Shown here one piece after another: positions 4,239-5,856 of a stretch of DNA of 5,856 nt. The stretch comes from Candidatus Moranbacteria bacterium RIFCSPHIGHO2_02_FULL_40_12b. GTDB lineage: Bacteria > Patescibacteriota > Minisyncoccia > Moranbacterales > 2-12-FULL-40-10. Every line of letters starts with the position of its first letter. Position 1 is the stretch's first letter. The translations under genes and the position numbers were made by a program. The stretch is from contig MFRX01000026.1 of NCBI GenBank assembly GCA_001784725.1, positions 1-5,856 on the forward strand, in the 5' to 3' direction. The notes beneath the pieces are model-generated. The model worked only from the letters and a program-made list of their open reading frames with translations, made no database searches and was not told the DNA's origin.

Positions 4239-5856
4239 TTACTCTAAATGTATCTTTTCGGAAAATTTTTGAAGGGCGTCCGCGAGCAGGGGATGCTTTT
4301 TTAGTTGGGAATCAACTTTCAGAATATTCTGCGCCTCTTCGCGGGCGATTTGGATTAGTTTTACGTTAGCCAGATTTTCCATCGCGATGTCGGGGATTCC
4401 CGACTGGCGTGTTCCAAAAAATTCTCCCGGACCGCGCAGTTCTAGATCTTTTTCAGCAATTTTAAATCCGTCATTGGTTTCTTCCAGCGCTTTTAATCTT
4501 TTCGTGGAGACGGAAGATTTTCCGTCTCTACTAGTGAAAAGAAAGCAATATGACTGATGTTCGCCGCGGCCGACACGCCCGCGGAACTGGTGGAGTTGGG
4601 ACAATCCGAAACGGTCAGCGTCTTCAATAAGCATTACCGTCGCGTTGGGAATATCAATGCCGACTTCCACGACAGGAGTAGCGACTAGAATATTTATTTT
4701 TTTGTCATTAAATTCCTTCATTACTTTTTCTTTTTCGGAGGATTTTAATCGCCCGTGCAATAGTCCCAGTTTCAAATCGGGAAATATTTTATCTGAAAGC
4801 CGTTTGTGTTCCTGAACAGCCGCTTTTACTTCGGTTAAGATTTTTGATTCTTCCACCAGCGGCAGAATGACAAACGCCTGCCTGCCGTTTTTTATTTCAT
4901 TTTTGATGAACTCATAGGTTTTTTGACGATGAAGCGGATCAATAATTTCGGTAATGATTTTCTTCCTCCCTTTAGGCATTTCGTCTAAAATTGAAAGATC
5001 CAGATTTCCGAAAAACGCCAGCGCCAGAGTCCGGGGGATCGGGGTGGCGGTCATGGATAATAGATGCGGCACAAGCACGGACCTATGTGGACTAAACGCG
5101 GACTCTACAGCTTGCTGCAAAGCAGCACGCTGTGTGACGCCGAAGCGGTGCTGTTCGTCCACGATTACCAGCGCGAGATTTTTGAATTTTATATCCTTCT
5201 GAATAAGCGCGTGAGTGCCAATAACGATATTGGAATTATGAATTATGAATAATAATAATGAATTATGAATTTTTATATTTTTTTCTTTTTTCTTTATTCT
5301 TAATTCATAATTCGCTTCTTTATAGTTGCTTGTGACTAATCCTACTTTAATATTGCATTTTTCAAATAATTTACAAAAATTATTAAAATGCTGCCGCGCC
5401 AAGATCTCCGTCGGCGCCATAATCGCGACTTGGTATCCGGCGTTTACAGTTTGAAGCGAGGCAATGGCAGCGACGATTGTCTTTCCCGAACCCACGTCGC
5501 CGTTCAAAAGCCGGTTCATCGGGCGGTCTTTTTCCAAATCCTTTAAAATTTGAAACGATGCTTTTCTTTGCGCGTCAGTGAGCTTAAAGGGAAGGCCGGC
5601 GACGAATTTTTTCACCAAATTCTCGTCAAAATTGATTTTTGCCGCTTTTTCTTTCTGCCAGGCGGACTTAATCTGAAGGGACTTAAGCTGCATCAAAAAC
5701 ATTTCTTCAAAAGCGAACCTTTTTTGGGCGACCAGCGCCTGGTTTAGATTATCCGGGAAGTGGATTTGGCGCACCGCTTTTTGAATCGGGGGAAGATTTA
5801 ATTTTTTCAGGGTTATTTGGGAAATTGGGTCAATAAGGGAGATATGGGTCTTTAAT
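4239..5856 (-). CDS. recG: ATP-dependent DNA helicase RecG, N-terminal part outside the window
   Basis: RecG reverses stalled replication forks and branch-migrates Holliday junctions. The frame stays open to the edge; residues before the GTG at 5774 (27 codons, including KKLNLPPIQKA) fit RecG, so that GTG is internal and the gene is 5'-partial. Counting from 5774: Walker A GDVGSGKT (92-99), APTEILARQH (120-129), DEQH (206-209), MTATPIPRT (241-249), LLHGR (338-342), VATPVVEVGIDIP (364-376), QFRGRVGRG (396-404), and the TRG-like ELRGPGEFFGTRQSG (445-459). Aligning Walker Lys98 with E. coli Lys302 suggests that roughly 175 residues, mainly the wedge domain, are missing to the right. Three loops carry repeat-like DNA: residues 155-181, 217-236 and 415-424. 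It converges on the DNA glycosylase gene. Confidence 0.96.
   Translation of the reverse strand, partial: LKTHISLIDPISQITLKKLNLPPIQKAVRQIHFPDNLNQALVAQKRFAFEEMFLMQLKSLQIKSAWQKEKAAKINFDENLVKKFVAGLPFKLTDAQRKASFQILKDLEKDRPMNRLLNGDVGSGKTIVAAIASLQTVNAGYQVAIMAPTEILARQHFNNFCKLFEKCNIKVGLVTSNYKEANYELRIKKKEKNIKIHNSLLLFIIHNSNIVIGTHALIQKDIKFKNLALVIVDEQHRFGVTQRAALQQAVESAFSPHRSVLVPHLLSMTATPIPRTLALAFFGNLDLSILDEMPKGRKKIITEIIDPLHRQKTYEFIKNEIKNGRQAFVILPLVEESKILTEVKAAVQEHKRLSDKIFPDLKLGLLHGRLKSSEKEKVMKEFNDKKINILVATPVVEVGIDIPNATVMLIEDADRFGLSQLHQFRGRVGRGEHQSYCFLFTSRDGKSSVSTKRLKALEETNDGFKIAEKDLELRGPGEFFGTRQSGIPDIAMENLANVKLIQIAREEAQNILKVDSQLKKHPLLADALQKFSEKIHLE
4504..4531. repeat. Palindromic repeat embedded in frame in recG (helicase motif VI side)
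   Basis: GAGACGGAA (4507-4515) and TTCCGTCTC (4520-4528) are perfect 9-bp inverted copies around GATT. The pairing extends to 12 bp with one G/T mismatch (4504-4515 with 4520-4531). On the minus strand it encodes SRDGKSSVST between SYCFLF and RLKALEE, where RecG has a variable loop. I recognise GTAGAGACG-type palindromes as dispersed repeats of some bacterial genomes; that link is from memory. Confidence 0.7.
5107..5133. repeat. Hairpin-forming sequence in recG next to motif II
   Basis: ACAGC-T-TGCTGC (5107-5118) and GCAGCA-C-GCTGT (5122-5133) form an 11-bp stem with one mismatch around AAA. On the minus strand this encodes TQRAALQQAV, partly conserved RecG sequence. The next residues, ESAFSPHRSVLV, appear a few longer than in E. 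coli RecG and contain three GTCC words. It is less clear than the other two recG elements and may be native sequence. Confidence 0.4.
5233..5313. repeat. AT-rich inverted repeat embedded in frame in recG
   Basis: GAATTATGAAT (5233-5243) and ATTCATAATTC (5303-5313) are perfect 11-bp inverted copies flanking about 59 bp. Further copies of AATTATGAAT lie inside (5241-5250 and 5261-5270). On the minus strand the element encodes residues 155-181, beginning NYELRIKKKEK and ending FIIHNS, between the TSNYKEA segment and the VIGTHAL strand, where RecG proteins normally have a shorter amphipathic helix. The helicase core is intact on both sides. Confidence 0.7.

Noticed and set aside
4954..5252. Plus-strand frames of 82 and 62 codons opposite recG
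   Set aside because: They are antisense to the RecG helicase core; their Cys/Arg/Ser-rich composition is typical of shadow translation.
5550..5747. Plus-strand 65-codon frame opposite recG
   Set aside because: It is antisense to conserved RecG sequence and has no ribosome site or family resemblance.
4239..5774. RecG as a complete 511-residue protein starting at GTG 5774
   Set aside because: The frame remains open to the window edge, and the upstream residues (KKLNLPPIQKA) fit RecG, so this GTG is internal and the gene is cut by the window.
1..5856. Alternative genetic code with TGA recoded, as in Gracilibacteria/SR1
   Set aside because: All complete genes end in TAA and need no in-frame TGA to keep their family motifs.

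Overview
The window looks like part of a bacterial chromosome, most probably from the Patescibacteria/CPR (Parcubacteria-like) group. This rests on the AT-rich composition with poly-A/T coding stretches, compact single-copy genes, several GTG starts, and many short AT-rich or palindromic repeats between and inside genes. A Shine-Dalgarno site fully complementary to the 3' end of bacterial 16S rRNA (1274-1284) shows it is bacterial; the phylum is my inference. In-frame TGA is not needed anywhere, so the standard bacterial code fits.

Layout. Positions 1-270 are AT-rich and mostly non-coding: a hairpin at 85-118, a possible divergent reading frame leaving the left edge, and two promoter-like sites sharing a 10-bp direct repeat. 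They lead into a metallophosphoesterase gene (271-1275), followed 15 bp later by a 38-residue single-pass membrane protein (1291-1407) with a near-ideal ribosome site. A strong intrinsic terminator (1430-1463) closes this pair. A second same-strand run follows: an Est30/monoacylglycerol-lipase-like alpha/beta hydrolase (1499-2329), a GT4 glycosyltransferase resembling diacylglycerol glucosyltransferases (2398-3570), and an AAG/MPG-type 3-methyladenine DNA glycosylase (3637-4203). A 12-bp perfect hairpin (4206-4235) separates these from recG, which runs on the minus strand from 4239 through the right edge, so its N-terminal wedge domain lies outside the window.

How the genes relate. The hydrolase and glycosyltransferase could both act on membrane glycerolipids, and the phosphoesterase plus small membrane protein look like a two-gene unit. 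The glycosylase (alkylation damage) and RecG (stalled forks) are both genome-maintenance proteins. None of these families is new.

The most interesting feature is the repeat load. At least three conserved genes (glycosyltransferase, DNA glycosylase, recG) carry short palindromic or inverted-repeat elements translated in frame, at places where the families have variable loops or helices. Related repeats form most of the hydrolase/glycosyltransferase spacer and the glycosyltransferase 3' end. This resembles the Rickettsia palindromic elements, in which mobile palindromes become part of proteins. The evidence here is the inverted-repeat structure plus comparison with remembered family sequences; no search was run.
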